From Adenophora triphylla var. japonica (lineage: Eukaryota; Streptophyta; Magnoliopsida; Asterales; Campanulaceae): a stretch of DNA of 64,000 nucleotides. Under the pieces are notes generated by a model. That model was not told the origin of the DNA, did no database searches, and saw only the letters and a program-made list of their open reading frames with translations. Both the position numbers and the translations under genes were made by a program. Where the stretch lies: contig JAFEMH010001302.1 of assembly GCA_022495995.1 (NCBI GenBank), positions 248,001-312,000 of the forward strand, in the 5' to 3' direction. Below, in pieces: positions 22,910 to 34,863 of the stretch (its first letter is position 1; each line of letters opens with the position of its first letter).

Positions 22910-25563
22910 TGTGAGCTCCCCAACCCGGGACCTTTCGCGTGTCCCGAGCTAGAGGAGCTCCAACTAAGAAAATTCATCTTCAGCTTTTAAAACATTTATT
23001 TACCTTTGAAAGGAACCCACTTTTCAAACTTATAAATACAATCAAATGATAATATCTCTGCTTAGAGGAAATCCAACTCAACTTATATAAACCGAAATCT
23101 AACTAGTTATACAAAAGCCTTGATTAACATTGTTTCAACAAAAGAGTTTTCCATACAAATTATAAAAGAGGGGTACTTAACAATTACTCCTAACAACCCA
23201 CTCTTATACTTAACTTGACAAGCCCCAAAAGCAAAAGTCCACGATGATAACCCCGGGCCTCACTGATTCGAGTCACCTGTCTCGGAATCTAAAACAGTAA
23301 AAGGGAGAGGGGTGAGAATAAATCTCAATGAGCTATTATGCATGCAAAGAATATGCCAGATAAGATGCAACACATCAAAAGACATATCCATATAACCCAA
23401 GAGGCCCCCTGCCGCCAACCGCCCCATACCGGTTGGAAACAACGACCAAATTTCGGCATGAATATATCACAACACATAGGTACGATAAAGTAACACTTAG
23501 AAGGATACTGAGCCAAGGTTTTATCTCCAAAAGGATATACACATCCGAGCAGCAGCAACAGTTGATGAAGCGATTCCGGAACCATGAACAATAACAGTAC
23601 TCTGGGGACTCGGACACACAGTCGTATCCCCGGTGAAAACTAGACCATCTACCTCCAAAGGAGATGCTAGCCCACAAATCCCACGCAAGGGGGACAAACT
23701 CGGCAATGTATGAATTATAATGAACTCGGCTCGGTGCCATTATAAATCCATAACATTGCCCAACAAACAAATAAACCAATACCGGCTGGATTTACATAAC
23801 TAAGCACAGTAATAACATACTTGCTTAACCAAACATTGTATGATCCAAAGTAGGGATACATACCACAATAGAATATCATAAAGATAGCAATATAAATCCA
23901 CAAAGGGGATAACAATAGCCACATGGTAGTATATACTCATGCCCAATCAATATCAAAGTGCCACAATTTATGAGCACACTAAACAACATCAACAACAATA
24001 TATATAGGTAACACTAAGTAAGGGAACGAGGTATCATTAACCTACCCTACAATTTCCATATACAAGGGTACAAGGCCCCTATGAAGGTTCAAGTTCAATT
24101 ACCAAGTGGGAGTCACAATTTATGAGTGATCAATTAAGGTTACTAAACAATTCTGGTTCAAATCCAAAGTCCAGTTGCTGAAGGCTTGGGCGACCGCCCA
24201 TACCTCTTGGGCGACCGCCCAAGAGGGTTTCAAAGGGATGCCTAAGTTTCTGCCTAAGAGGGCGACCGCACACTCAGCCATGGGCGACCGCTCACAAGGG
24301 AGTTCAAAGGGGAGGGCGACCGCCCAACACCTCTTGGGCGACCGCCCAAGGGGTTTTTCTAAGGCAATCACTCCCTGGACACATGGGCGGCCGCTCACGC
24401 CCGCTTGGGCGACCGCCCAAGTGTTTGGACCAAAATCTCCAGATTTCTTTAATTGCTTTTCTTACCATTTTCTATTCCTTTCCAATCATTCCTTCTACTC
24501 TAAGCTCAAGAACAACCAAAGGATTTCCTCGGTTGTCAAAGTTCATCCTAACTCATCTAAATTCAACATAAAGGAACCCTAGATTATGGATCATGGCACA
24601 TTACACCCAAATCATATACTCTAGATTATCATCCAAACATTAAGTTCATCATATTTCATTTTCTACTTATCCAACTCTCATAAAATTCCCAAAACATGAA
24701 TCAAGCATCACATAGATTTAGGTTATTTACCAATTCAAGCTAACATCTTCTAACCTAACTTCACCCATTTCATTCAATCTAAATCAATTCCTAAGAACAA
24801 GAGTATCCTTCTTTGTCATTTACCCATCTCCCAACTTTAAATAGGTTCCCAAGGCATTTACAAAATTATCATCACAACAAGAACAACAAATAGAGTTCAT
24901 GAACATTCATAAGAAGGGAATCATAATAACTCACCTTAGATTTTTAGAATAAAAGTTGATCTTCTTAGCTTGCCTTGCTCCTCTAGATGATCCAAACCCA
25001 AAAATGCCTTTAGACTTGAAAATGGTGTAGAATCTCTAGCTACAATGCTTGGGAATGAAGAAGCCTTCAATGGAGTTCCATGGAAGAGTGAAAGAAGAAA
25101 AGGAGGAAGAAGATGAAAGTATCTAGGTGAAGTATGGGGAGGTGAAGGGAGAAGTGATGGGGTGTTGACTTGAGGGAGCTAGGATGAGGGGGAGGGGGCC
25201 GGATGAGAAGGAGTAAGAGGAGGGGTTAGGGAGGACACTTGGAGGGATTCTAGAAGGGGTAGAAATGGTCCCCCCTTTAACTAAGGCTTCCCACAATTCT
25301 AAATTAAATCCCTTTTTATTCCCATTATTTATTCTACACATTTTAACCTTCTCTTACTATTTATCAAATTTCCATTTTTATTATTTCCCCAAAATGCTTT
25401 ATTAAATTTCTCTAGCAAATCCTAAGATTCTAGAATTATTTCCCAATCATCTTATCTTAAAATACGAATTTTAAAGACATAAATAAACACATAAAGTTAA
25501 CATAAATATTAAAAGCACATAATAAAAGGTTTAAAATTAGTGCCTAGGGTTGGGGTCGTTACA
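22910..25563 (-). repeat. LTR (5') of the nested element
   Basis: 2654 bp and the partner of 17224-19876. The near-identity and intact target duplication indicate a recent insertion. Confidence 0.92.
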
Positions 25564-26782
25564 GGTATATTGGTGGAAACCATTAAACTTCCCGTTATCG
25601 CCTCCTAACACGAGTCGGGGATAAATTGTGGTTTAACAATCCCACGTACCGGTATCATCGTTTTCAAAAAAAAAAGAAAAGCTTTTGAGGGTCAAGCTTC
25701 CGTCCCGGCTTTAAAAATCATTTGTTGTGTGTGTTGATTTTTACACATTTTCGTGTTGTTTTGGCCGCCTCGGAAAAAGTCAAAATTTTGACTGTCGGAA
25801 CCATGTCCCTAACTGTCGGAACTTATGTGCCTATGTGCTCATTTCAAAAAAAAATTTTTCAAAAAAAAAGGAAAATTTTCAAAAAAAAATCATGCATCAT
25901 ATTTTTAAGACACATAAAAAATTTCTATTTTACTCAGAAAAAGAAAATAGACTGCTTGCACACTACGCGCACGTGACCGTACACTGCCCACTACGTCCCT
26001 AACCCGGGGAAATCCTTGTCGCGGCCCGTTTGGTCTTATTACGCCTCTCGGTGCAAGCACAGGACTACCCAAACATCCCATGGAGCCTCGTGTCGACCAT
26101 GCACTTGTCCGTGACACACTTTGTCCGAGACCCGGTTGGTTTTTAGTTTGATCTGTGTCATGCCCTGTCTGTGTATAGACCTTTCCTTTCAAGCCTTTGT
26201 CGGCATACCGACCCAATATCTTTCGGGGACCCTAATCAGTCGAAGTTCTGCCGGTTTTTCGCCGCAGACTTTGACCAAGATATTGGCCGGCGCCTTGACT
26301 TCGGCTCTGACTGGCACAAATTATACATTGACTCCCAGCATAACACTGAGTCATCAAGGATTAATGATTATTCCATGCCTAATTACGGCCTAATTGACGA
26401 CAAGTCAAGATCAATCGTGGACATTTATCAGTCCAAATCATGCCGAATTTACTGTCGAGCTCTCGGACATGATCTTGACTTTGACGTCAGCTTTGTCCGT
26501 AATTTACATCGAATGCTCGTTAAGACTCGATTACCCGCCAGACTTTTAGGATCGTTTTTCTTTCGGTTGGTGGGACCCGCTTGTCCTATAGGACCCTCGC
26601 CCGGGGCTGTCCACCCTGGGAGGTCGAAATACAGGTGGAATACGAGGGGCTTATAGACGTAGTGACGGGGCCCACTGATCCAGGATCCAGAGTAGTTTGC
26701 GAAAAAGAAGAGCAATCTTTTCCAACCAATTAGGTTAATAAAACATGTTTTAAGTAAACGTGAACAAATAACTTCATGTTGC
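25564..26782 (+). other. Leader of the Tat element downstream of the nested insertion
   Basis: Begins with the second GGTAT. The first ~130 bases (TGGTGGAAACCATTAAACTT ... CCACGTACCGGTATC) are reverse-complement homologous to 42680-42790, the leader of the truncated opposite-strand copy. An open frame at 26171-26656 (161 codons) shows no recognisable domain and is probably fortuitous. Confidence 0.6.
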
Positions 26783-28866
26783 ATGAGCCCAAAGCCCAAA
26801 CACCTACCCTCCTTCAATTCCCAGACATCTGAACCCTCGTACCTTTTTCCCGCAGCTCCTCACAAAGGTTGGTTCCGGACACCGGGTCACCGTTTGATTA
26901 GTTGGGAAGAGTCAAGCGCGTCATCAGCTTCGCCGTTTGTTCCGACTCCGGGTTTCGTAATGTCTGCATCAGCCGATAATGATGGGGATAACGTCACTCC
27001 GTCCTCCAAAATCCCTCAGACAGACCAGTATTGGATCCAGTTGGTAGAACAGATGAGACTTCGACATGAGGCTCAAATTAGCGACCTTCTGGAGGTTGTC
27101 GCAAGTCATGGTTTGACTATCAGTCTCAATTCCGATGGCACTTTTACCGCAAAGAAGGAAGAGGGTTCTCCTCCTCTTCTTAATCGTCCCGGATACATCA
27201 AGATGCTACCCCAAGATTCCTATGTCTCCACCGCCGGGACTCCTGCCCGTCGACTTACAGGGCAACTGGCCCCCAAACAGCAGTCAAGGATGAAAGAGTT
27301 CGGCATACCGTCAGTTATCCCCTCTCAAAGTGATGATCCCGCAAATATCAGCCTGGGTGATGAAGATCAGGAAACAGTTGAAGAAATATGGTCAGCCATC
27401 AAAGCCCTGGAGGAACGCCAGAACAGACAGCAAGCCTGGATTGAAGAGGCCACACGCCACTTCGGGACATTAACAATCTCCCAACTGACTGGGGCTACCT
27501 TGAAGGACAAGCATGTGCCTGCTCCCCTGGGTCTTAATACCTCTCATTATCCGGCAGAGTCCAACCATTCGCTTCCAGATGAGCCCAACAGCAGATCTCC
27601 CCGGACCAGTTCAACTCAAAGTCATTCCAGCACCGCTCAACCTGAGATCCCAAATCCGCCACCAGCCGTAGAACACATTTGGTGGGATATCTGTGACTGT
27701 CCCGACTGCCTTGAAAGGGATTATCAGGACCGTCCTCCTAAGAAGAAGAAAATTTCCTCCCAGCAAAAATTGAAGGAGAGATTCGAGGCCGGTGATACTA
27801 GTGTGGGTACGCTCGGGGAGCCATCCGGGGGATTTGATTATTATGTACTCTACTCCAGCCAGTCTTCCCCAAAGCAAACAGGGGTAGAAGAGCCGAAAAG
27901 CCTTGCCAACGATAGAGTTGAGACCTTCGGATACCGCAGAACGAAGTCCAACCCCTCGGGGTCGCCCAAGGTTCGGTTGTCCGGCTCAGTATACACCGAC
28001 GAAGAAAAACCAACGCCAGTCTGGCGCTCCCACTCAATCAACATGTTGACTGGAGATGGCAACCGCCACAAAAGGCCTCAGTATAACCCAGGGGCTTCAG
28101 CAAAGATTATACCTCGCCAGAAAAAAGCACGAAGTGACTGGCTTGATGACTCTCTATCCCGAGACAAGGACCAAATCTATGATCCCCACCTATATGGCAG
28201 CATGATCACCTTCTGCGATGAAGATTTTCCAAGAGATGTCTCCCAACACAATGAAGCTTTGTACATCACCATTAAGATCAACACCGTATTGCTCCCTGGA
28301 GTACTGGTGGATAACGGATCAGCCGTTAATGTCCTTCCCCTCAGTATGATGCGGGCCCTACGCATCAATGAAAGGCACATGGTCCCATCTACCCGGTCAG
28401 TCAAGGCATATGATGGCACGCCCGTCCATCCACAGGGACGGTGACTGCGGAACTGCAGTACGAAACCCAAATGGTGCCAGCAAAGTTCCATGTAATGGAT
28501 ATCCCCTCCGAGTTCACAGCCCTACTAGGGCGCCCTTGGTTGCATCACATGAAAGCCATAGCTTCCACTCTCCACCAATGCGTCAAATTCATTAACCGAC
28601 AAGGGGACCTTGAAGTCATAAGGGGCGACAGCTTCCTCATAGGGAAGCAAGCGAGACCGTTACCAAGCATGCTCTTAGCCAGACACCGGGGCTACCTCCT
28701 CCGAATCGACCAAGGGACTATCGGGGCAAGTCTCATCAGAACCCCCCAGAATCAGGTGATGCCAATTATGTCAATGCACTTAAGCGAGCAGACTCCGAAG
28801 AAGTTCGATTCATCAAATTCAATTGTCATTTCCAACATTTGGAGGCATACTGGAAAGAAACATTGA
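26783..28866 (+). pseudogene. Gag/protease region of the Tat element, capsid core not seen
   Basis: ATG 26783 opens a 553-codon frame to 28444. The first ~330 residues are polar and proline/serine-rich, with a basic stretch PPKKKKISSQQK and a short Cys motif CDCPDC. I see neither the usual gag capsid core nor a zinc knuckle. Residues ~470-553 are the aspartic protease start (ITFCDEDFP, VLVDNGSAVNVLPLSMM, with active-site D-N-G-S). A one-base shift near 28436 moves the protease end into the next frame (FHVMDIPSEF, LLGRPWLH, STLHQCVKF) up to about 28866. The protease would cleave the polyprotein. The gag looks internally deleted, so self-packaging is doubtful. Confidence 0.7.
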
Positions 28867-29324
28867 ACACCGCCATGATACGGGCACACAAACCCCCGGT
28901 CCCTAATCACAGGCTTTGTCACCATTCTTCAAACCCACTCTCGACCACCGCCAAGCCAGGAAATTTTCATGATAAAGATCGACAAGCATCGTCATACCCG
29001 ACTCGAATCTATGAACGTCGTGTGGGATGTCCTCCTTGTTGAACTGCCTGCCAAGCCTTTCCGCTCGAGTATGGGACATGAGATTTTTCCAGCAGCACAT
29101 CGAGACGCAATACGTCCTTACATCTGGATTGAGCGGTCAGATTGTGACGAAATGGAAATCCCCAGAATTGAGGAAGATCCCTACATCCACATGCTCAGCT
29201 TTCAGACGCCAAACACAATTGATTCTGGTTCAGACAAAGAGATGATAGCAACGACTGAGGAAGGAGGACAGAAACGAGACAGCCCCCGAGTCATGAGGCC
29301 TCTGACAGCAATGCCGCTAAAGAA

Positions 29325-30720
29325 TTGGGAAACTCTCTCAGGCCCGTCCGCGACCAAGAAGAAATGATCACCAAACTTGGATTGGTCCCTCGTCCCTTTG
29401 TGTCAACCTTTGTAAAGTCCTCTGAGTCTCTCATTGTTGAGTTTGAGTCTTCCGAATCGTCCGATGGCCTCATGCCTAAAGACCACGAAATTGTAGCTAA
29501 TGTTGTATTCCCTCTTATTCTCAATGAAATGACGAACCTTTCTGAGTATCCCTTGATTGCCACTTTAACTAATGATGAATTAACTAATGATCTAAAAACA
29601 GTTAATAACGATTCACTAGATGAAGAAGCGGACACATTAAATGAACAATATATCAAAGAAATCTTTAAGCAGGTTGTCCGGAAAGAGGAAAATCGAGCCC
29701 AAGCTGCCGAAGAGATTTTGACAAGTGTGAATTTGGGAACTGCGGAAGAGCCTAAAGAGACGCAGATTGGTAGTTTCTTCGAAGGGACTGAAAGGGATGC
29801 CCTAATTGAGCTGCTAAAAGAATTCGTGGATGTGTTCGCATGGTCCTATAAAGATATGCCAGGCCTCGATCCTTCCATAGTTGAGCACCGAATACCGCTC
29901 GACCCAGAAGTCAAGCCGGTAAAGCAGAAGCTAAGAAGAATTAAGCCCGAATGGTCCCTACAAGTGAAAGAGGAGATAGAAAAGATGCTCAGGGCAGGGT
30001 TCATCAGGGTCATTGAATACCCTACATGGCTTTCCAACATAGTAACGGTGACCAAGGCCAACGGAAAGATCCGGTGCTGCGTAGACTTCAGAGACTTGAA
30101 CAAAGCCAGTCCAAAAGACGATTTCCCCCTGCCAAACATCGACATTTTGGTAGATTCCACGGCCAACCATGAAGTTAAATCCTTCGTCGACGGTTTTGCC
30201 GGTTACAACCAAATCAAAATGGCAGAAGAGGATCAAGCCAAAACGGCCTTCACAACCCCTTGGGGCACCTACTGCTACACGGTCATGCCGTTCGGACTAA
30301 AGAATGCTGGGGCTACGTACCAGGGCAGCTTCAGCTCTGTTCCATGACATGATCCACAAAGAAATTGAGGTCTATGTGGACGACATGATAATACACTCCA
30401 GAGGATCAGATGGCCAACACTTTGTTGATTTGAGAAAATTCTTCGGCCGCCTCCGAGACCACAGCATGAGACTGAATCCAGCCAAATGCACCTTCGGTGT
30501 AAGACGAGGCAAGGTGCTAGGATATATGGTGACGAGACGGGGATCGAAGTAGATCCTCGAGAAAATCAAGGCGATAGTTGAAATGAAGCCACCCCGACAC
30601 TGACGTAAGTGAAATCCTTCATGGGAAGATCGCAATACATAAGCCGCTTTGTAAATCAGCCGACCTCGATCTGCGAGCCGATCTTCAAGTTGATGAAGAA
30701 AAATGCCTACACGAATGGAC
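29325..30720 (+). pseudogene. Reverse transcriptase of the Tat element, frameshifted
   Basis: RT copies element RNA to DNA. The frame 29325-30347 has no ATG requirement (it is the middle of pol). It contains the connecting region, HRIPLDPEVKPVKQKLRR, WLSNIVTVTKANGKIR, VDFRDLNKASPKDDFPLP, motif A SFVDGFAGYNQI (catalytic Asp about residue 289) and TPWGTYCYTVMPFGLKNAGATYQ. A one-base deletion near 30333 shifts the frame. The active-site YVDD follows at about 30374-30385, then FGVRRGKVLGYMVTRRG. Further shifts occur between about 30540 and 30720. All catalytic blocks are present as sequence but not in one frame. Confidence 0.8.
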
Positions 30721-30760
30721 TCCAGAATGTCAGCTCGCTGAACAGATCAAGGCATACCTC

Positions 30761-33004
30761 GTGAATCCCCCGATTCTTTGCCCACCACATCAGCAAAAGC
30801 CACTATTGCTATACCTAACTGTCACGGATACAGCAATTGGGGCTATGCTAGCTCAAGAGAAGAAAGATTCCAAGGTCGAAAACGCCATCTATTTCGTAAG
30901 CAGAAAGCTCCAAGGAAGCGAACTCAATTACTCTGCTTGCGAAAAGACTTGCGCAGGTTTGGTCTGGGTAGTGGGAAAGTTGAAACACTACATGCAGTCT
31001 CACCCGATACATCTCGTCTCAAGGATAGACCCCATCAAATATCTGTTCGACAAGCCTTCCATCTCTATGAGGTTGGCAAAATGGTCATTCTTTTTGGCTG
31101 AATACGACATCACTTATGTTTCAAGGAAATCCGTAAAAGGACGCATAATGGCAGAACATTTGGCCGATTTCCCAAGTGATGAGTCCCGAGGACCTGAACC
31201 TCAATTTCCCGATGATGGAATCTTTGCTCTAGAAGGAGAAAATCGCTGGCAACTCTTCTTCGACGGGGCGTCAAACAAAAGGGGGAACGGAATAGGAATG
31301 CTTCTGGTCGATCCTACTGACGAACACACCCCCATAGCAGTAAGGTTGAACTTCGAGGTCACCAACAACGCTGCTGAATATGAAGCTTGCATAGCCGGGT
31401 TGGAAGCCGCCCTTGAAAGAAATATCAAGGAATTGGAGGTGTATGGTGACTCTGCCCTCATCATCAATCAGGTCTCTAACAAATGGAAGACCGTGGACCC
31501 GGGTCTACAGAAATATCACACTTACATGGAAGAGCTAGTAACTCAATTCAAGGAGATCAGCTTTCATTACTTGCCCAGAGATCGCAACAGATTTGCAGAT
31601 GCTCTGGCAACGCTAGCCTCCCTCGTTGAAATACCCGAAGGGAAGTCCGTCAAACCATTCAGAGTCGGGAGAAGAGAAAATCCCGCTTATTGCTTTGAAA
31701 TCGAAGCGGAAGTCGAACCGGCCAGTGATCCCTGGTACACTCAGATCTATCAGTACCTTAAGAACGGAGAAGCCTCCTTCAAAAATGAAGATGGGGAATA
31801 TAAAGAAGGAATCAAAGCGAAAAGTCTCTCAGCCCTGAAGCGGCTCGCCTCCCATTATGTTCTTTTGGGAAACATGCTATACAAGAAGCGTTATCAAGGC
31901 CCCCTCCTGCGATGTATCGGCAAACAAGAGGCTACCGAACTCATGAAAGAAATACATGGTGGTACCTGCGGCCCTCACATGAATGCTCGAGCTCTGATGC
32001 AAATCATACTGAGAATGGGGTACTTTTGGATCTCCATGGAAGCCGACTGCATCCAGTTCGTCAAAAGCTGCGACAAATGTCAGCGATACTCAAATCTTAA
32101 TCACTTGCCTCCTCACGAGTTATACTGCATGACAACCCCTTGGCCTTTCGTCACTTGGGGAATTGATGTCATAGGCAAAATCACACCATCAGGCAGTAAC
32201 GGCCACGAGTTCGTCCTGGTAGCCGTGGACTATTTCACCAAATGGGTTGAAGCAAAATCCTACAAAATCCTCAACTCAAGGAAAGTAGCCCTCTTCATCA
32301 AAGAGAACATCATATGCAGATACGGGTTGCCAGCCGAAATCATCTCAGATAATGGATCCCACTTCGAAGGGGAATGCGACAGGCTGCTGGCAGAATTCCG
32401 AATAACCCGTCACAAGTCATCTCCTTACAGGCCCCAAACCAACGGAGCCGTCGAGGCAGCAAACAAGACTTTGGAAAACATCATCCGGAAAATGGCTGTC
32501 CAAGGCAGAGATTGGCCCGAGAAGCTACACCTGGCACTCTGGGGCTACAGAACATCAGTCAGAACGGCAACTGGGGAAACACCGTTTGCCCTCACATACG
32601 GAATGGAAGCCGTACTCCCAATCGAGCTAGAAATCCCCTCACTCCGTGTGCTGTTGGAAAGCCAGATCAACGAGGTCGAATGGCTCCAAAGTCGCCATGA
32701 TGAATTGGCCCTGCTAGATGAGCGCCGATTGAAAGCAATGGAACACATCCGAGCCTACCAAGGGAGAATGGCCAGAGCCTTTGACAAGAAAGTAAAGCAT
32801 CGGGAGATCCGAGAAGGTGATCTCGTTTTGAAAGAAAAGCCCCCAGTCCGTATCAACCCCCTCGGCAAATGGGAGCCTGTCTGGGTCGGGCCATACGTCG
32901 TCCAGAAGATCTTCTCCGGAGGAGCCATGCAACTTGCAGACCTCGACGGAAATCCCTTTGTACACCCAGTGAATGGTGACAAGCTGCGCAGATACTACGC
33001 GTAA
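30761..33004 (+). CDS. RNase H, archaeal-type RNase H and integrase of the Tat element
   Basis: Uninterrupted 747-codon frame, the 3' part of pol. Residues ~12-135 are the retroviral-type RNase H (LYLTVTDTAIGAML, YSACEKTCAGLVW). Residues ~162-285 are a second, archaeal-type RNase H with D168 (FFDGAS), E207 (NNAAEYEA), D230 (VYGDSALI) and D280 (RFADALA). The integrase zinc motif uses H399, H406, C437 and C440. The catalytic core has D469 (GIDVIG), D530 (IISDNGSHF) and E565 (NGAVEAAN), with the expected 35-residue D-to-E spacing. The tandem RNases H place the element in the Tat group. The first codon is GTG only because the frame continues from upstream pol. All visible catalytic residues are intact. 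Confidence 0.92.
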   Translation: MNPPILCPPHQQKPLLLYLTVTDTAIGAMLAQEKKDSKVENAIYFVSRKLQGSELNYSACEKTCAGLVWVVGKLKHYMQSHPIHLVSRIDPIKYLFDKPSISMRLAKWSFFLAEYDITYVSRKSVKGRIMAEHLADFPSDESRGPEPQFPDDGIFALEGENRWQLFFDGASNKRGNGIGMLLVDPTDEHTPIAVRLNFEVTNNAAEYEACIAGLEAALERNIKELEVYGDSALIINQVSNKWKTVDPGLQKYHTYMEELVTQFKEISFHYLPRDRNRFADALATLASLVEIPEGKSVKPFRVGRRENPAYCFEIEAEVEPASDPWYTQIYQYLKNGEASFKNEDGEYKEGIKAKSLSALKRLASHYVLLGNMLYKKRYQGPLLRCIGKQEATELMKEIHGGTCGPHMNARALMQIILRMGYFWISMEADCIQFVKSCDKCQRYSNLNHLPPHELYCMTTPWPFVTWGIDVIGKITPSGSNGHEFVLVAVDYFTKWVEAKSYKILNSRKVALFIKENIICRYGLPAEIISDNGSHFEGECDRLLAEFRITRHKSSPYRPQTNGAVEAANKTLENIIRKMAVQGRDWPEKLHLALWGYRTSVRTATGETPFALTYGMEAVLPIELEIPSLRVLLESQINEVEWLQSRHDELALLDERRLKAMEHIRAYQGRMARAFDKKVKHREIREGDLVLKEKPPVRINPLGKWEPVWVGPYVVQKIFSGGAMQLADLDGNPFVHPVNGDKLRRYYA

Positions 33005-33486
33005 AAACACTGAGTCAAAAAAAAAAAGAAACAAAGAAAAAGAGTGCTAAAAGAGTAATACCCAACTAGGTTGAAAACCCGAAAAGGGCGGCCTAGGTAA
33101 AAAACAGGGTTGCACCAAAAAAAAAAACAACAAAAAAACAAAAAACAAAAAAACAAAAAACAAAAAAACAAAAAAAAAACAAAATCGACCAGGTTGAACT
33201 ACGAAGACCTGAGCTCCTCAAAATGAGGGGAACGTAGGCAGCCGGAAACGGTTCGGTCTAAAGCACAAATAAAAGTCATACTCTGACATCAATACAATTG
33301 ATCAGACCATGAAAGCGTCTCGAAAAACTCTGAAGCAATTCAAATATTCATTACAAGTTAAAAACTTTTTGATGAGTCTAAGCCCGATTCATTCCTACAA
33401 CTGGCAACCTGCTAAAAGAAATTAAGATACATAATCAAACTAATGTGTCTGCCATGACAAGAAAGGGATACTCGGAAACCTCAGAG
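33005..33486 (+). other. Non-coding region after pol with A-rich runs and a conserved tail motif
   Basis: AAAACAAAAA-type low complexity lies at 33108-33182. At 33194-33243, GAACTACGAAGACC ... GGGGAACGTAGGCAGCC is the first copy of a motif repeated near the 3' LTR (about 40062, 40480 and 40710). Confidence 0.6.
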
Positions 33487-34863
33487 TCACTCCAAGCCAC
33501 TCGAACTGGCCTCTCCCCTCTTCTTCCCCCTTCGAGTCTTCTTCTTCTGAACAGGAAAAATGTCGGTCTTCCTCCTACCAAGCTCTGGTATAGGAACAGG
33601 ATCTATCAAACCAGCCTCTGTCAGGGCCTTAGTAGCCCTAGCGTCATCTCTCATCTCCTGTAGCCTAGCTGGTAGCATAGGAGTCCTCCTCTCCTGCCTC
33701 TTGACATAAGCCTCATAGTCGGTCACAGCGTCTCCGCTCCTGTCATGAGGGTTGGCCCTCGCCTCGGCCCTCCTCCTCTCGGAAACTGTCAGGTCCTCCG
33801 CACCCACAATGGCCTCACGCCGCCTCAAAATAGCCATCTGAGTCTCTCCAAAATGCCTCTCGTACCAATCCAAGTACCAAGTGGTCAAGAACACCGGTCT
33901 CGGACGCCTGAGGATAACCCGAGGAGGAAAGACGTCATACCTCCATGCTCGGGAAAGAAAGGAAAACACCGAAGGATCATCCATAGAAGCGGAAGCCACC
34001 ACCCTGGTGGCTATATCATCAAAGTCCTCCAAAGGAACCTGCTCCAAGCCGAACTGTCTCAGAACCAAGGACGGAATATAGAAGCTGGACTGAGAAAGCC
34101 CCGGAAGCATGACCACATGAGACCCGTCCTGAAGCACTCTGCGAGTCTCCACCCGCCAACAAGGCACTGACCATCTGATATCTTCTGTCTGGCGACCAGC
34201 CATCCAACGCTCCCATGAGCCCTGATCATCAAAATCTACAGCAACCCCTCTCCTGGCGAATGTCCAAGGCTTGATCATATCAGGAGTTTCCCGAAGAATC
34301 CCCAAGCGCTCCATCAGCCACAGAGTCAAGAGGAACGGGCTGCCCCCGTGCATATACCGTCTCCCGGTAGCCAGCCTATCGAGAGCATGAAAAGTCTCCC
34401 CCAGGATCAGAGGTACAACATCTCTGCCCAAGCGACAATGAACGACTACATCCAGCAGGGACCGATGACAGATCCCAAAAGAATAGACCATGAACAAGGT
34501 CCCGAACATGCAAAGTGCAAAGGCATCCCAATAGGCATCGTCAAGCAAGCCTAAGCCCCTAAATCTATCAGGGAGACCGGAAATATCAAAATGATCGGGA
34601 CCACAGATCATACCTTGTGCTTCCTCCGGGGAAAGATGAAGGAGGTTGCACAATCTGTCAACGAAAGAAGCCCCTCCAGGCAAAGGAACCGCTATCTCTT
34701 CCACCTCCGGACCGCCAAGCAAAGCCCGAAATTCTTCAACGGTCGGAAAAACCTCATTGTAAGAAAGGCAAAAGACATGCCTTCTAGTGTCCCAAAATGA
34801 GGAAGAAGCTCTCAAGAGGTCATAGTCCGGAACCAATTCTTTGAGAGACCATAAGCACTTCAC
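33487..34863 (-). CDS. Antisense ORF of the Tat element, DUF7745-like (PMD-related) protein
   Basis: A 458-codon open frame antisense to gag-pol. The N-terminus (WSLKELVPDYDLLRASSSFW, VFPTVEEFRALLGG) resembles DUF7745, a family common in plant retrotransposon-borne ORFs and related in layout to the plant mobile domain. Residues ~120-270 are leucine- and aromatic-rich and may be a helical domain. The C-terminal ~60 residues are strongly basic (KKKTRRGKKRGE), suggesting nuclear localisation or nucleic-acid binding. The first codon is GTG with an in-frame stop just upstream, so the true start, possibly an upstream exon, is unknown. Function is unknown. The length of intact frame is notable because RT in the same element is broken. 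The family call is by eye. Confidence 0.6.
   Translation of the reverse strand: MKCLWSLKELVPDYDLLRASSSFWDTRRHVFCLSYNEVFPTVEEFRALLGGPEVEEIAVPLPGGASFVDRLCNLLHLSPEEAQGMICGPDHFDISGLPDRFRGLGLLDDAYWDAFALCMFGTLFMVYSFGICHRSLLDVVVHCRLGRDVVPLILGETFHALDRLATGRRYMHGGSPFLLTLWLMERLGILRETPDMIKPWTFARRGVAVDFDDQGSWERWMAGRQTEDIRWSVPCWRVETRRVLQDGSHVVMLPGLSQSSFYIPSLVLRQFGLEQVPLEDFDDIATRVVASASMDDPSVFSFLSRAWRYDVFPPRVILRRPRPVFLTTWYLDWYERHFGETQMAILRRREAIVGAEDLTVSERRRAEARANPHDRSGDAVTDYEAYVKRQERRTPMLPARLQEMRDDARATKALTEAGLIDPVPIPELGRRKTDIFPVQKKKTRRGKKRGEASSSGLE

Larger units (their letters stand above)
17224..25563 (-). mobile_element. Nested Tekay/Del-like Ty3/gypsy element, gag-only, complete ends
   Basis: Nearly identical LTRs at 17224-19876 and 22910-25563 are flanked by GGTAT on both sides (17219-17223 and 25564-25568), a clean 5-bp target duplication. 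Orientation is minus. The initiator-Met-type primer-binding site is at 22908-22897 and a purine-rich tract AAGGGGGAGTGAG abuts the other LTR at 19877-19889. The 3.0-kb interior holds a gag with two zinc knuckles but no recognisable protease, RT or integrase, so it is non-autonomous. It is inserted in the leader of the Tat element. Confidence 0.92.

Noticed and set aside
23375..23779. Frames within the nested element LTRs (about 17806-18087 and 23375-23924)
   Set aside because: The two LTR copies give different broken frames from nearly the same sequence, so they are not conserved as protein.
26171..26656. 161-codon frame in the Tat leader
   Set aside because: No recognisable domain, located in the untranslated leader of the element, and not supported by a comparable frame in the related leader at 42643-42827.
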